From an uncultured Roseburia sp. (GTDB lineage: Bacteria; Bacillota; Clostridia; Lachnospirales; Lachnospiraceae), in NCBI GenBank assembly GCA_900539115.1, contig UQAQ01000057.1:1-10308 (forward strand): a DNA stretch of 10,308 nt, written 5' to 3'. Below are positions 1-6,694 of this stretch, piece by piece. Position numbers and translations under genes: made by a program. The notes beneath the pieces were generated by a model. It was given only the letters and a program-made list of their open reading frames with translations, was not told where the DNA came from and made no database searches. The first letter of the stretch is position 1. Every line of letters starts with the position of its first letter.

Positions 1-23
1 TTTTACACTGAGGTATTTTTTTC

Positions 24-368
24 TCAACCTTCTTTCTTGGGATTCTCTATATTTTTAATTATACAGGAAGCTCCTATACCATCACAATTATGCAAAGTTC
101 CATAATGCTTCTCTACACATTTATACACACTTGTTACACGACCTCCCAATGCTGCAATAATAGTTGCACCCCCTATACTTCCATCACTTATATCAATTGC
201 ATTTTTATCATGCAACCCCTGTCTCAAACTTGTATGTCCCGGAACCGGCCAATACAATTTTACACCCGCCTTTGCTTCTCTTCCCTGGTACACCGGCAGA
301 CAGGTCACCAGCATCACAATAACAAGAAATCTTGCTATCCATTTACTCCTGTTTTTTCTTGTTTTCAT
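24..368 (-). CDS. secreted M23 peptidase-like protein, truncated in its catalytic domain
   Basis: The 114-residue product has a basic N-terminus, a hydrophobic stretch at about residues 12-25 and a signal-peptidase-like site AKA|GV at 34/35, so it should be exported. Residues 39-105 resemble the first half of a LytM/M23 metallopeptidase domain: YWPVPGHTSLRQGLHD, then AIDI, with H53 and D59 as the likely first zinc ligands, then the GGxVTSVY strand. The family normally continues into a strand ending in an HxH motif. Here a TGA follows KKEG, so that half is missing and hydrolase activity is unlikely. The start is firm: AGGAGG lies 7 bp before the ATG and overlaps the TAG stop of the upstream gene, so it is the third gene of the operon. 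The other two frames between the stop and the window edge show no obvious YxHL continuation, but only 23 bp remain. It could be a decaying gene or a short non-catalytic wall-binding relic. Confidence 0.7.
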   Translation of the reverse strand: MKTRKNRSKWIARFLVIVMLVTCLPVYQGREAKAGVKLYWPVPGHTSLRQGLHDKNAIDISDGSIGGATIIAALGGRVTSVYKCVEKHYGTLHNCDGIGASCIIKNIENPKKEG

Positions 369-379
369 GGCAATACCTC

Positions 380-1003
380 CTAATAATTTAAACTCAACTC
401 TTTCCCACCTGTTGCATATTTCCGATAAGTAGATTTATATTTCTTGGTCGACGTACGTTTATCATTGTAATAGTATTCGTGGTATGGATCGCCATTCGAA
501 TAATTCAAAACCTGGTCGCCAAACGTACAAACCTTTGTTAAGATTGCATTTTTAATGCGGAAAGTATAATAATGAAACATTTTTCCACCATATCGGAAAA
601 AGGTAAACTCTTTGGCTTTCCCTTTATGGGTCACACCATCCATATAACTGATATGGATGCCACCAAGATATTTGACTTTATTTCCTTTCATGGTAAATAA
701 ATTAATATAATCTTCCGTTACAAGTATGCATTCTTTTTTCCTGTCTCCATTAAGATCCATGTATTTAATACGTCCATCTCTAATCTTTTGCGCAGACAAA
801 AGCAATGGATACCCCGCTTCCGCATAGGCTCCAAAATCTTCTGCATCGTATTTTACATACATCTGAAAGCCCGATTTCTTGTATTTGTTCATTAATTTTT
901 GATAGGCCGTCTGTGCACTTATTTCCGGTGTATTTGCACTCGTCACTACACCAGCCAGTATACAAAACACACATAATCCCAAAACAACGACTAATTTTTT
1001 CAT
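380..1003 (-). CDS. secreted protein of unknown function with a calcium-loop-like motif
   Basis: I do not recognise this family. The ATG at 1003 gives 207 residues. MKKLVVVLGLCVFCILAGVV is a signal peptide, probably cut near TSA|NT at residue 23, and the rest is hydrophilic. Residues 83-91, DLNGDRKKE, have the D-x-N-x-D spacing of EF-hand, dockerin or FG-GAP calcium loops and are followed by a beta-like ILV strand, as in the D(I/L)NGDGxxE repeats of many clostridial surface proteins. Only one such loop is visible. The C-terminal third is rich in Tyr and Lys. The frame extends eight codons upstream to a GTG at 1027 that overlaps the TGA of the preceding gene, but the ATG at 1003 lies directly before the signal peptide and follows AAAGGAG, so it is preferred. 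The overlap suggests translational coupling within the three-gene operon. The role (adhesion, envelope sensing, polysaccharide binding) is unknown. Confidence 0.8.
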   Translation of the reverse strand: MKKLVVVLGLCVFCILAGVVTSANTPEISAQTAYQKLMNKYKKSGFQMYVKYDAEDFGAYAEAGYPLLLSAQKIRDGRIKYMDLNGDRKKECILVTEDYINLFTMKGNKVKYLGGIHISYMDGVTHKGKAKEFTFFRYGGKMFHYYTFRIKNAILTKVCTFGDQVLNYSNGDPYHEYYYNDKRTSTKKYKSTYRKYATGGKELSLNY

Positions 1004-1023
1004 TTTCCTCGCTTCTCCTTTCA

Positions 1024-1449
1024 TCACGGTGTATAGTATTGAAGCATATTATTGCCTCGAATAATCCACTCAACATTTTTTGGTTTTGTATGTGCATGAT
1101 CTGTACGTTTGTTTTTCAGATTCTGATAAGTAAAACCTTGGCACATGAATTTCCAGGTACAAGGATATCCATTCTTTAATGTATACATCTTGATTTTTTT
1201 GCTATATTTCTTTTTGTATACTTTGTTTGAAACATATTTATATCCGTCGTTACCATTAAATTTGATTTTTTTGTAAAGGACATAATTTTTCGTAATTTTT
1301 TGGAATTTAATTCCGACATACTCCTCTACATTAAATCCAAGACCAAACTCTTCTGGTCCATATGTCTTTGCCTGCACTTTCGAACCGGAAAATGCCAAGC
1401 TGGACACAATTAACGCCAAACATAATACACTCACTACAATCTTTCTCAT
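1024..1449 (-). CDS. small secreted lysine- and tyrosine-rich protein, unknown function
   Basis: This is the first gene of the AT-rich operon; I do not recognise its family. It starts at the ATG at 1449, with AAGGAGG 8 bp upstream; an in-frame ATG twelve codons earlier (1485) has no such site. The 141-residue product begins with a clear signal peptide (basic MRK, a hydrophobic core to about residue 20, site VQA|KT at 27/28). The mature part is very basic, with runs such as YKKKYSKKIK near residues 78-87, and contains one Cys pair (97 and 103) that could form a disulfide outside the cell. It may be a small extracellular or wall-associated beta protein that binds an anionic surface polymer, but that is a guess from charge alone. 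Its TGA overlaps the region upstream of the next gene, so the two are very probably co-transcribed. Confidence 0.78.
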   Translation of the reverse strand: MRKIVVSVLCLALIVSSLAFSGSKVQAKTYGPEEFGLGFNVEEYVGIKFQKITKNYVLYKKIKFNGNDGYKYVSNKVYKKKYSKKIKMYTLKNGYPCTWKFMCQGFTYQNLKNKRTDHAHTKPKNVEWIIRGNNMLQYYTP

Positions 1450-1483
1450 AATAGATTCCTCCTTAATTAATTGATTTTTTCCC

Positions 1484-1489
1484 ATTATA
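1484..1489 (-). promoter_or_regulatory. candidate -10 box of the secreted-protein operon
   Basis: On the minus strand a perfect TATAAT lies about 34 bp before the ATG at 1449. It is preceded by A-tracts (about 1506-1526) that could act as an UP element or curved DNA. No good -35 box sits 16-18 bp upstream: the only TTGAAC (1500-1505) is 10 bp away, which is too close. The -10 call is plausible, but the promoter would be weak or activator-dependent. Confidence 0.4.
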
Positions 1490-1603
1490 TCTTATGAATG
1501 TTCAAATTTTTTTCCGTTTTTTTCACTTTTCTCTTCTATACAATCAACGGCAAACACCCACCACACTTTCTATTCTTGTGGTATTCAAATTTATCCATCA
1601 AAA

Positions 1604-1646
1604 AAGACCATACCACAGAAAATAATATTTTCCACGATATGGTCTT
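1604..1646 (-). terminator. rho-independent terminator after the GH10 remnant
   Basis: On the minus strand the arms starting AAGACCATATCGTGG and ending TATGGTCTT pair over about 21 bp with a very short loop, using several G-U pairs. They are followed by TTTTTT at 1599-1604. On the plus strand the same positions give C-A mismatches, so the structure favours minus-strand transcripts, meaning the remnant at 1680-2065. A plus-strand T-run (TTATATTTTTT) also follows, so weak two-way action is possible. Confidence 0.75.
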
Positions 1647-1679
1647 ATATTTTTTATATAACAGTTTGGAACTTTTTCA

Positions 1680-2065
1680 TTATTCTCCCGAAAGCACTTT
1701 GTACACTTCTTTGAAGGCTTCCTTCGGCTGATACAGTTCGGTAAATAATCCGCAATATGGACCATTCATCTGGTAACTGTAATCGGTCTCTGCCAGATAC
1801 GGTGCATCAAACAAGCCCCAAATGGACAAACTCGTGATCGGACCTGTCTCTCCTTTCGCCTGCGCCGCTTTATTGATGTCGACATATGTCTGCATCAATT
1901 TCTTATAAAACGCTCCGTGCTCTTCCTCGCGTTCATCGGATCTCTCGTAACAAGGTACAATGCATCTGCCTCTTCCGGATATGCCTCCATTTTCAAAACA
2001 GATTCCTGTCCACTCTTTACTGCATTGATATCAACAAAGCCTGCCCAATCTGTCGTTTTCTTCAT
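1680..2065 (-). pseudogene. frameshifted remnant of a GH10 xylanase-like glycoside hydrolase
   Basis: Two overlapping frames each carry part of a gene. The first opens at the ATG at 2065 with AAGGAG 9 bp upstream and gives 56 residues (MKKTTDWAGFVDINAVKS..., then ALYLVTRDPM), ending at TGA 1895-1897. Its DWAG...LYLV pattern loosely recalls carbohydrate-binding modules found in large clostridial surface enzymes. A different frame, open from about 2035 to the TAA at 1680, carries HGAFYKKLMQTYVDINKAA, then SLSIWGLFDAPY and CGLFTELYQPKEAFKEV. That order matches the C-terminal end of GH10 endo-xylanases: helix, WGLxD strand, then LF-x4-QPK-x-A. The catalytic-acid and nucleophile strands are absent, no start or ribosome site serves the second frame, and there is no signal peptide. 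I infer a deletion plus a frameshift near 1920-1950. The family call for the C-terminal part is moderately sure; the N-terminal part is not. Confidence 0.6.
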
Positions 2066-2092
2066 ACGAAACCGCTCCTTTCAAAACAAATA

Positions 2093-2151
2093 GAAAAAAC
2101 CTCTCATTCCGCTACCATATAATACTATACTTATAGCAACAGAATGAGAGG
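2093..2151 (-). terminator. rho-independent terminator of the ppaC-pilZ operon
   Basis: CCTCTCATTC (2100-2109) is the exact reverse complement of GAATGAGAGG (2142-2151). An inner GCTA/TAGC pairing extends the 10-bp stem. On the minus strand the stem is followed by TTTTTTC (2093-2099). It lies 40 bp after the pilZ stop and just before the ribosome site of the GH10 remnant, so that remnant has no obvious promoter of its own. Confidence 0.8.
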
Positions 2152-2190
2152 TATGATTTAACTAATATTCTATTAATTAACTATAAATAT

Positions 2191-2535
2191 TTACTGACTC
2201 AGACTTGCCGCATAATCATTAAACAAATAGTCCATAATCGATGCCGTTCCGACAATCTCGCAACCGTAGATATGCTCGTCGCCATCTTGCTGCTGGCGAA
2301 TGATACGAACTACACAATTCAGCGCCCCTTGGTCTCCGAGCACCAATCTGGCATTAAAATAGTAGCCGATCGGCAGCACACTTTTGGTACGGAATCCAAT
2401 TCCTGCTTTGGATACATCAAACACTTCAATCGGCGCATTGATATTCTCCACTTTCACATTATCCTGTTTGAACAGACTGCTGATCTCTAATTGCAACTCG
2501 ATCGGCCAGCGCTTTTCTCTTCTCATTTCGATCAT
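2191..2535 (-). CDS. single-domain PilZ protein, likely c-di-GMP binding
   Basis: The 114-residue product is almost entirely one PilZ domain. The arginine-rich c-di-GMP motif is at the N-terminus (MRREKRWPIEL, fitting RxxxR), and the second motif appears as DVSKAGIGF at about residues 39-47, fitting (D/N)xSxxG. Beta strands around YYFNARLVLG and LNCVVRIIRQ and a short C-terminal helix complete the fold. Family knowledge: such stand-alone PilZ proteins bind cyclic-di-GMP and act as adaptors on motility, exopolysaccharide or other targets. The target here is unknown. GGAGG lies 6 bp before the ATG, and the gene begins 15 bp after the ppaC stop, so both should share a transcript that ends at the hairpin at 2093-2151. 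No membrane segment or extra output domain is seen. Confidence 0.9.
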   Translation of the reverse strand: MIEMRREKRWPIELQLEISSLFKQDNVKVENINAPIEVFDVSKAGIGFRTKSVLPIGYYFNARLVLGDQGALNCVVRIIRQQQDGDEHIYGCEIVGTASIMDYLFNDYAASLSQ

Positions 2536-2550
2536 AAAAATCCTCCTTCC

Positions 2551-4197
2551 TTACTGTTGTAAAATAGATACCAGACTTGGGATCAATTGTTTCTTTCTTG
2601 AAACCAGGCCTTTTAAAATAATACGTTTCATGTCGCCGGAAAGCTGAAACGCCTCCTTGACAACATCTTTGGATTTCTCACCAAAGCACAAAAGCTCCGT
2701 GCTTTCTTTTACAATATTTGTAAGCATCACAAATGCCATCGACACACCCAGTCCTTCAAACACTTCTTCCAGATACGGCACAATTTTTTCCTTGATTTCC
2801 TGAAGCTCAATGCTGTTCATCGAATTGATCTGGCTGACGACAAATTCAATATCGCCCACTTCAAACCGTTTGAGATCCTGATTGAAAATTTCCTTCGGTT
2901 CTTTGGAACTCAGATCACTTCCTGCCCCAAACATATCTACCGCAAACTCCTCAATCTCAACACCGCAGATTTCCGACAGATCTTCCGCCGCTTTCTGATC
3001 TACCGGAGTACAAGTCGGCGAACGAAACATCAACGTATCGGAAATGATCGCTGCCATCAAAAGTCCTGCGATATTTTTCGGGATCTCAACCCCATGTTCC
3101 TGATACATCTGATAAATGATCGTCGCAGTACACCCCAGAGGCTGGTTGCGGAAAAGAACCGGCTCCAGCGTCTCCAATGTACCGATGCGGTGGTGGTCAA
3201 TGATTTCCAATATATGTGCAAATTCGATGCCATCCACGGTCTGCGAAACTTCGTTATGATCGACCAGAATCAATTGTTTTTTGCGAAGATTCAACAAATT
3301 TCGGCGGGAGATCATACCCACGTAACGGTCATTTTCATCCAAAATCGGAAAATCGCGGTGGCGTTTTTTACCCATGACGCCTTTGATATCTTCCGTCTTA
3401 TCCGCAAGATGGAATGTCGTCAGATCATTTCTCTTCATGAAATATTCAATCGGCATACTCTGATTGATCATACGCGCCGCCGTAAAGGTATCATATGGGG
3501 TTACAATAATATTGCAGTTGTGCTCCTGTGCCATTTTCTGAATTGTCCGCGATACTTTCGCATCCATACACACAATAATGCAGTCTGCTCCCATCTCAAT
3601 CGCACATAATTGAGACTCGTAACGGTTTCCTAAAATTACCATATCCCCTTCGTGAATATAGTCTTCCATGACATCCGGATTCGCTGCCGCAATGATTACC
3701 TCGCCCTTTTTATAGGTTGCGTCTTCATCCCCGACGACCATTGTCGCCTCCAGTGTCTCCAATATATTTTTGTAGGAAGTTGCTGCCGTGGACAGGATAC
3801 AATTGTCATACACGTCCATGTACGCGGTCGCAATATCTCCAATCGTGATCAAACCAAGCAGTTCCTCCTTCTCCGACGTAATCGGAAGTGTCACTACATC
3901 CAGCTCGCGCATCATATTCCATGCCTTTTTCAATGAAATTTTTCCTGACACGCCCTTCGTCTTCCGGATCTCGATGTCACTCACTTCTGTCATAACATCT
4001 TCAATGTACTGCGGTGCCGGCGTCTGGAAAAACTTGAGCACATATTGTGTCTCCTGATTGATCTGTCCCGCACGCGCTGCATAATAGCCGCCGCCATGCA
4101 CTTTATTTTTCAGATCCGCATACGCGATCGCTGAACAGATCGAGTCGGTATCCGGATTTTTATGTCCAATAATATATACAGGTATTCTGTCTTCCAT
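2551..4197 (-). CDS. ppaC: manganese-dependent inorganic pyrophosphatase with CBS and DRTGG domains
   Basis: This is a family II (DHH superfamily) cytoplasmic pyrophosphatase, hydrolysing pyrophosphate to two phosphates and so pulling biosynthetic reactions forward. From the ATG at 4197 it has 548 residues, the usual length of the regulated CBS-PPase form. The order is: N-terminal DHH motif GHKNPDTDS (11-19; H12, D16 and D18 as metal ligands), first CBS domain about 65-128, DRTGG domain about 140-245 (GDMVILGNR, TPYDTFTAAR), second CBS domain about 248-303, then the rest of the DHH domain with LVDHNE (311-316) and DHH (334-336), and the DHHA2 domain ending in the substrate-binding SRKKQ (533-537). 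Family knowledge: the CBS pair senses adenine nucleotides, with AMP/ADP inhibiting and diadenosine polyphosphates activating. All catalytic motifs are intact. The frame extends to a TTG at 4221, but GGAGG falls inside that extension, 12 bp before the ATG, so the ATG is preferred. Confidence 0.95.
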   Translation of the reverse strand: MEDRIPVYIIGHKNPDTDSICSAIAYADLKNKVHGGGYYAARAGQINQETQYVLKFFQTPAPQYIEDVMTEVSDIEIRKTKGVSGKISLKKAWNMMRELDVVTLPITSEKEELLGLITIGDIATAYMDVYDNCILSTAATSYKNILETLEATMVVGDEDATYKKGEVIIAAANPDVMEDYIHEGDMVILGNRYESQLCAIEMGADCIIVCMDAKVSRTIQKMAQEHNCNIIVTPYDTFTAARMINQSMPIEYFMKRNDLTTFHLADKTEDIKGVMGKKRHRDFPILDENDRYVGMISRRNLLNLRKKQLILVDHNEVSQTVDGIEFAHILEIIDHHRIGTLETLEPVLFRNQPLGCTATIIYQMYQEHGVEIPKNIAGLLMAAIISDTLMFRSPTCTPVDQKAAEDLSEICGVEIEEFAVDMFGAGSDLSSKEPKEIFNQDLKRFEVGDIEFVVSQINSMNSIELQEIKEKIVPYLEEVFEGLGVSMAFVMLTNIVKESTELLCFGEKSKDVVKEAFQLSGDMKRIILKGLVSRKKQLIPSLVSILQQ

Positions 4198-4242
4198 ATT
4201 CTGCAAAATCCTCCACTGCAAATATTTTCATTTTGTCGCTAT

Positions 4243-4270
4243 ATTTTACAGTTTACCATAGTTTTTCCAA
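4243..4270 (-). promoter_or_regulatory. candidate sigmaA promoter of ppaC
   Basis: On the minus strand TTGGAA (4265-4270) and TAAAAT (4243-4248) are 16 bp apart. The -10 box lies about 45 bp before the ppaC ATG at 4197. Both boxes are one or two mismatches from consensus. Its position back to back with the galK promoter makes it credible. Confidence 0.5.
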
Positions 4271-4304
4271 AAAAGCCATGATATTTTTGCAGCAATATAG
4301 TCAT

Positions 4305-4333
4305 TTGCCAAATCCCTCAAAACATGATACACT
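4305..4333 (+). promoter_or_regulatory. sigmaA promoter of galK-galE
   Basis: TTGCCA (4305-4310) and TACACT (4328-4333) are separated by exactly 17 bp. A TG one base before the -10 box makes it an extended -10. The -10 box is about 38 bp before the galK ATG at 4372. I see no clear LacI/GalR-type operator palindrome or cre site overlapping it, so no sugar control can be claimed from sequence. Confidence 0.65.
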
Positions 4334-4371
4334 TATGACAGCATTATTAGACACACAAGAGAGGGCAGCTT

Positions 4372-5541
4372 ATGAATCTGGATGAAATGATACAAAAATT
4401 TACTGACATATTTGGCGCAGACTGCTTGCCGGAGGCTTTTTTCGCCCCGGGGCGGGTCAATCTGATCGGTGAGCACACCGACTACAACGGCGGACATGTT
4501 TTCCCCTGTGCGCTGGATGTAGGAACGTATGGCCTCGTGTGCCTGCGGAAAGACCGGAAACTGCGGTTTTACTCCGAAAATTTTCCGGAAACCGGTGTGA
4601 TCGAGTCATCGCTCGACGACCTAAAACCGCTGGAAGACTCCCGATGGATCAGCTATCCGATGGGTGTGATCTGGGCATTTACAAAGCATGGCTATCCGAT
4701 CGACAAAGGAATGGATCTGTATATTTATGGAAATATTCCAAATGGTTCCGGTCTTTCTTCTTCGGCTTCGCTGGAAGTGCTGACAGGAATTATTTTGAAA
4801 AACTGCTTTCATTTCGATTCCCTTGCCCTTCCGCAGATTGCTCTCTTGGGACAAGCTGCCGAAAATAAATACAATGGCATGAACTGCGGTATCATGGATC
4901 AATTTGCCTCCGCAATGGGAAAAAAGAATCATGCCATCTTTCTAGACACCAATTCGCTGGATTTTGAATGGGTACCGGTAAATCTTGGAAATTACAAACT
5001 GATCATTACAAACAGTATGGTAAAACACAGTCTGGTTTCCTCGGCTTACAATGACCGGCGCCGCGAATGTGAAAAAGGTCTTTTGATGTTGCAGCGGGCA
5101 CTTGATATTTCGGCCCTCGGAGATCTTACTGATCTGCAATTTGAGGCAAATAAATATCTCATTGGCGACGAAGTGATCCAAAAACGTGTTCACCACGCCG
5201 TATCGGAAAACCAGCGGACGATTGCCGCAGTAAGCGCATTAAAGGAAAATGATATCCTCGCATTTGGAGAATTGATGAATGCTTCGCACCGCTCTCTGCG
5301 CGATGATTACGAAGTTTCCTGTCCGGAAGTGGACACTCTGGTAGAGACAGCCTGGGAACTGCCGTTTGTAGCGGGCAGCCGAATCACGGGAGGTGGATTT
5401 GGCGGATGTACCGTAAGTCTTGTCGCTTCGGATAAAATAGAGGATTTCAAGGCAGCACTTTCCGATGCTTATAAAAAGAGTTATGATAAAATTCCGGAAT
5501 TTTACATTGCTGAAATTAGTGATGGCGCGCATGCATTATAA
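4372..5541 (+). CDS. galK: galactokinase
   Basis: GalK phosphorylates alpha-D-galactose with ATP to galactose 1-phosphate, the first committed Leloir step, in the cytoplasm. The 389-residue protein has all three GHMP-kinase signatures: APGRVNLIGEHTDYNGG at 25-41 (galactose recognition, with R28 equivalent to the catalytic arginine), the ATP-loop NGSGLSSSAS at 124-133, and TGGGFGGC at 339-346. D176 in GIMDQFAS is the expected catalytic base. Length and motifs are normal, with no truncation. AGAGAGGG ends 6 bp before the ATG, and a good promoter lies 40-70 bp upstream. galE follows 62 bp downstream on the same strand with no terminator between, so the two form an operon. galT, which usually completes the set, is not here. 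A related GHMP kinase such as an N-acetylgalactosamine kinase is possible but less likely given the canonical first motif. Confidence 0.95.
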   Translation: MNLDEMIQKFTDIFGADCLPEAFFAPGRVNLIGEHTDYNGGHVFPCALDVGTYGLVCLRKDRKLRFYSENFPETGVIESSLDDLKPLEDSRWISYPMGVIWAFTKHGYPIDKGMDLYIYGNIPNGSGLSSSASLEVLTGIILKNCFHFDSLALPQIALLGQAAENKYNGMNCGIMDQFASAMGKKNHAIFLDTNSLDFEWVPVNLGNYKLIITNSMVKHSLVSSAYNDRRRECEKGLLMLQRALDISALGDLTDLQFEANKYLIGDEVIQKRVHHAVSENQRTIAAVSALKENDILAFGELMNASHRSLRDDYEVSCPEVDTLVETAWELPFVAGSRITGGGFGGCTVSLVASDKIEDFKAALSDAYKKSYDKIPEFYIAEISDGAHAL

Positions 5542-5603
5542 AATGTACCAAATGCCTGCCATTTAACTTGATAAAAACAAACCATATCGAAAGGAGATTC
5601 TAT

Positions 5604-6620
5604 ATGAAAATATTAGTTACAGGGGGCGCCGGTTACATCGGCAGCCACACATGTGTTAATCTGCTGGAAAATAATTACGAAGTTGTAATCGTCGATAATC
5701 TGTATAATTCCAATGAAAAAGTAGTGGACCGCATCACTCAGATCACCGGAAAAAAACCTGCTTTTTATAACGTGGATCTGTTGGACAAAGAAGCATTGGA
5801 CGACGTATTTGAAAAAGAAAAAATAGACGCTGTCATTCATTTTGCCGGTTTGAAAGCGGTCGGCGAATCTGTGGAAAAGCCGATTGAATATTATCACAAT
5901 AATCTCACCGGAACATTACACCTGGTGGACTGTATGCGGAATCATGATGTAAAAAATATTATTTTCAGTTCCTCCGCGACCGTTTACGGTGATCCTGCGT
6001 TTATCCCGATCACAGAGGAATGCCCGAAGGGCTCCCCGACCAATCCTTACGGCTGGACCAAATGGATGTTAGAACAGATTCTCACCGATCTGCATACCGC
6101 TGACAATTCCTGGAATGTCATTTTGCTCCGCTATTTCAATCCGATCGGAGCGCACAAAAGCGGGCTGATCGGCGAAGATCCAAAGGGAATTCCAAACAAT
6201 CTCGTACCGTATGTCGCACAGGTTGCCGTCGGCAAACGTGAATGTCTCGGCGTATTTGGCGATGACTACAAGACTCACGATGGTACAGGCGTCCGCGATT
6301 ACGTACATGTAGTCGATCTTGCCGATGGACATGTAAAAGCGTTAGAAAAAATCAAGGAAAATTGCGGTGTAAAAATCTACAACCTTGGTACCGGAAAGGG
6401 TTCCAGTGTTCTCGATGTCGTTCATGCCTATGAAAAAGCTTGTGGCAAGAAGATCCCTTATGAGATCAAACCTCGCCGCGCCGGTGACTTGGACGAATTG
6501 TATTCCCAATGTGACAAAGCCAAGAACGAATTGCACTGGACAGCAAAATACGACTTGGACGATATGTGTGCCGATTCATGGAAATGGCAGAGCATGAATC
6601 CAAATGGCTACAATGACTAA
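5604..6620 (+). CDS. galE: UDP-glucose 4-epimerase
   Basis: GalE interconverts UDP-galactose and UDP-glucose using tightly bound NAD, and so both feeds galactose into glycolysis and supplies UDP-galactose for envelope glycans. The 338 residues match the standard bacterial length. The Rossmann dinucleotide motif GGAGYIGSH is at 7-15. The catalytic triad of the short-chain dehydrogenase family is intact: SSS at 122-124, then Y149 and K153 in YGWTK. RYFNPIGAH and the C-terminal GTGKGSSVLDVV are typical of GalE. AAAGGAG lies 8 bp before the ATG at 5604. An in-frame TTG at 5568 would add 12 residues containing that ribosome site and is rejected. It is the second gene of the galK operon and ends at the hairpin at 6636-6669. 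Specificity for N-acetyl sugars cannot be excluded from sequence. Confidence 0.95.
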   Translation: MKILVTGGAGYIGSHTCVNLLENNYEVVIVDNLYNSNEKVVDRITQITGKKPAFYNVDLLDKEALDDVFEKEKIDAVIHFAGLKAVGESVEKPIEYYHNNLTGTLHLVDCMRNHDVKNIIFSSSATVYGDPAFIPITEECPKGSPTNPYGWTKWMLEQILTDLHTADNSWNVILLRYFNPIGAHKSGLIGEDPKGIPNNLVPYVAQVAVGKRECLGVFGDDYKTHDGTGVRDYVHVVDLADGHVKALEKIKENCGVKIYNLGTGKGSSVLDVVHAYEKACGKKIPYEIKPRRAGDLDELYSQCDKAKNELHWTAKYDLDDMCADSWKWQSMNPNGYND

Positions 6621-6635
6621 TAAAACAAAAAATTA

Positions 6636-6669
6636 CGGGCGGACTGTTCCAAATAGAGCAGCCCGCCCG
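6636..6669. terminator. bidirectional terminator between galE and the metal ATPase gene
   Basis: CGGGCGGACTG (6636-6646) and CAGCCCGCCCG (6659-6669) form an 11-bp stem with a 12-base loop. Read on the minus strand, the one imperfect position becomes a G-U pair and the stem is followed by GTAATTTTTTG, so it is a good terminator for the ATPase gene ending at 6695. Read on the plus strand it has one A-C mismatch and the tail CTTTATTATT, which still suits galE, whose stop is 16 bp upstream. Confidence 0.85.
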
Positions 6670-6694
6670 CTTTATTATTCATCTATTCTTTTCC

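Noticed and set aside
805..1179. 124-codon plus-strand frame and an overlapping 105-codon minus-strand frame across the secreted genes
   Set aside because: Both overlap two genes that have signal peptides and good ribosome sites; neither has its own translation signals.
1484..1505. TTGAAC and TATAAT as a complete promoter for the secreted operon
   Set aside because: The spacer is only 10 bp, too short for sigmaA; only the -10 box is kept.
1498..1731. 77-codon plus-strand open frame starting MFKFFSVFFTFLFY
   Set aside because: Looks like a hydrophobic peptide but comes from an AT-rich spacer, runs through the terminator hairpin and lacks a ribosome site.
3094..3609. 171-codon plus-strand open frame inside ppaC
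   Set aside because: It lies wholly antisense to a protein with all family motifs intact, has no ribosome site and encodes a Cys/His/Ile-rich shadow sequence.
4198..4221. Eight-residue upstream extension of ppaC from a TTG
   Set aside because: The ribosome site lies inside the extension, and the ATG at 4197 begins just before the conserved N-terminal strand.
4261..4320. Possible GalR/CcpA operator between ppaC and galK
   Set aside because: Only short AT-rich imperfect palindromes are present; none fits the TGnAAnCGnTTnCA-type operator of LacI-family regulators.
5545..5580. AAATG-cctgc-CATTT as a terminator between galK and galE
   Set aside because: A five-pair AT-rich stem without a T-run cannot terminate; the genes are treated as one operon.
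5568..5603. Twelve-residue upstream extension of galE from a TTG
   Set aside because: It contains the AAAGGAG ribosome site; the ATG at 5604 gives the standard 338-residue enzyme starting directly at the Rossmann strand.
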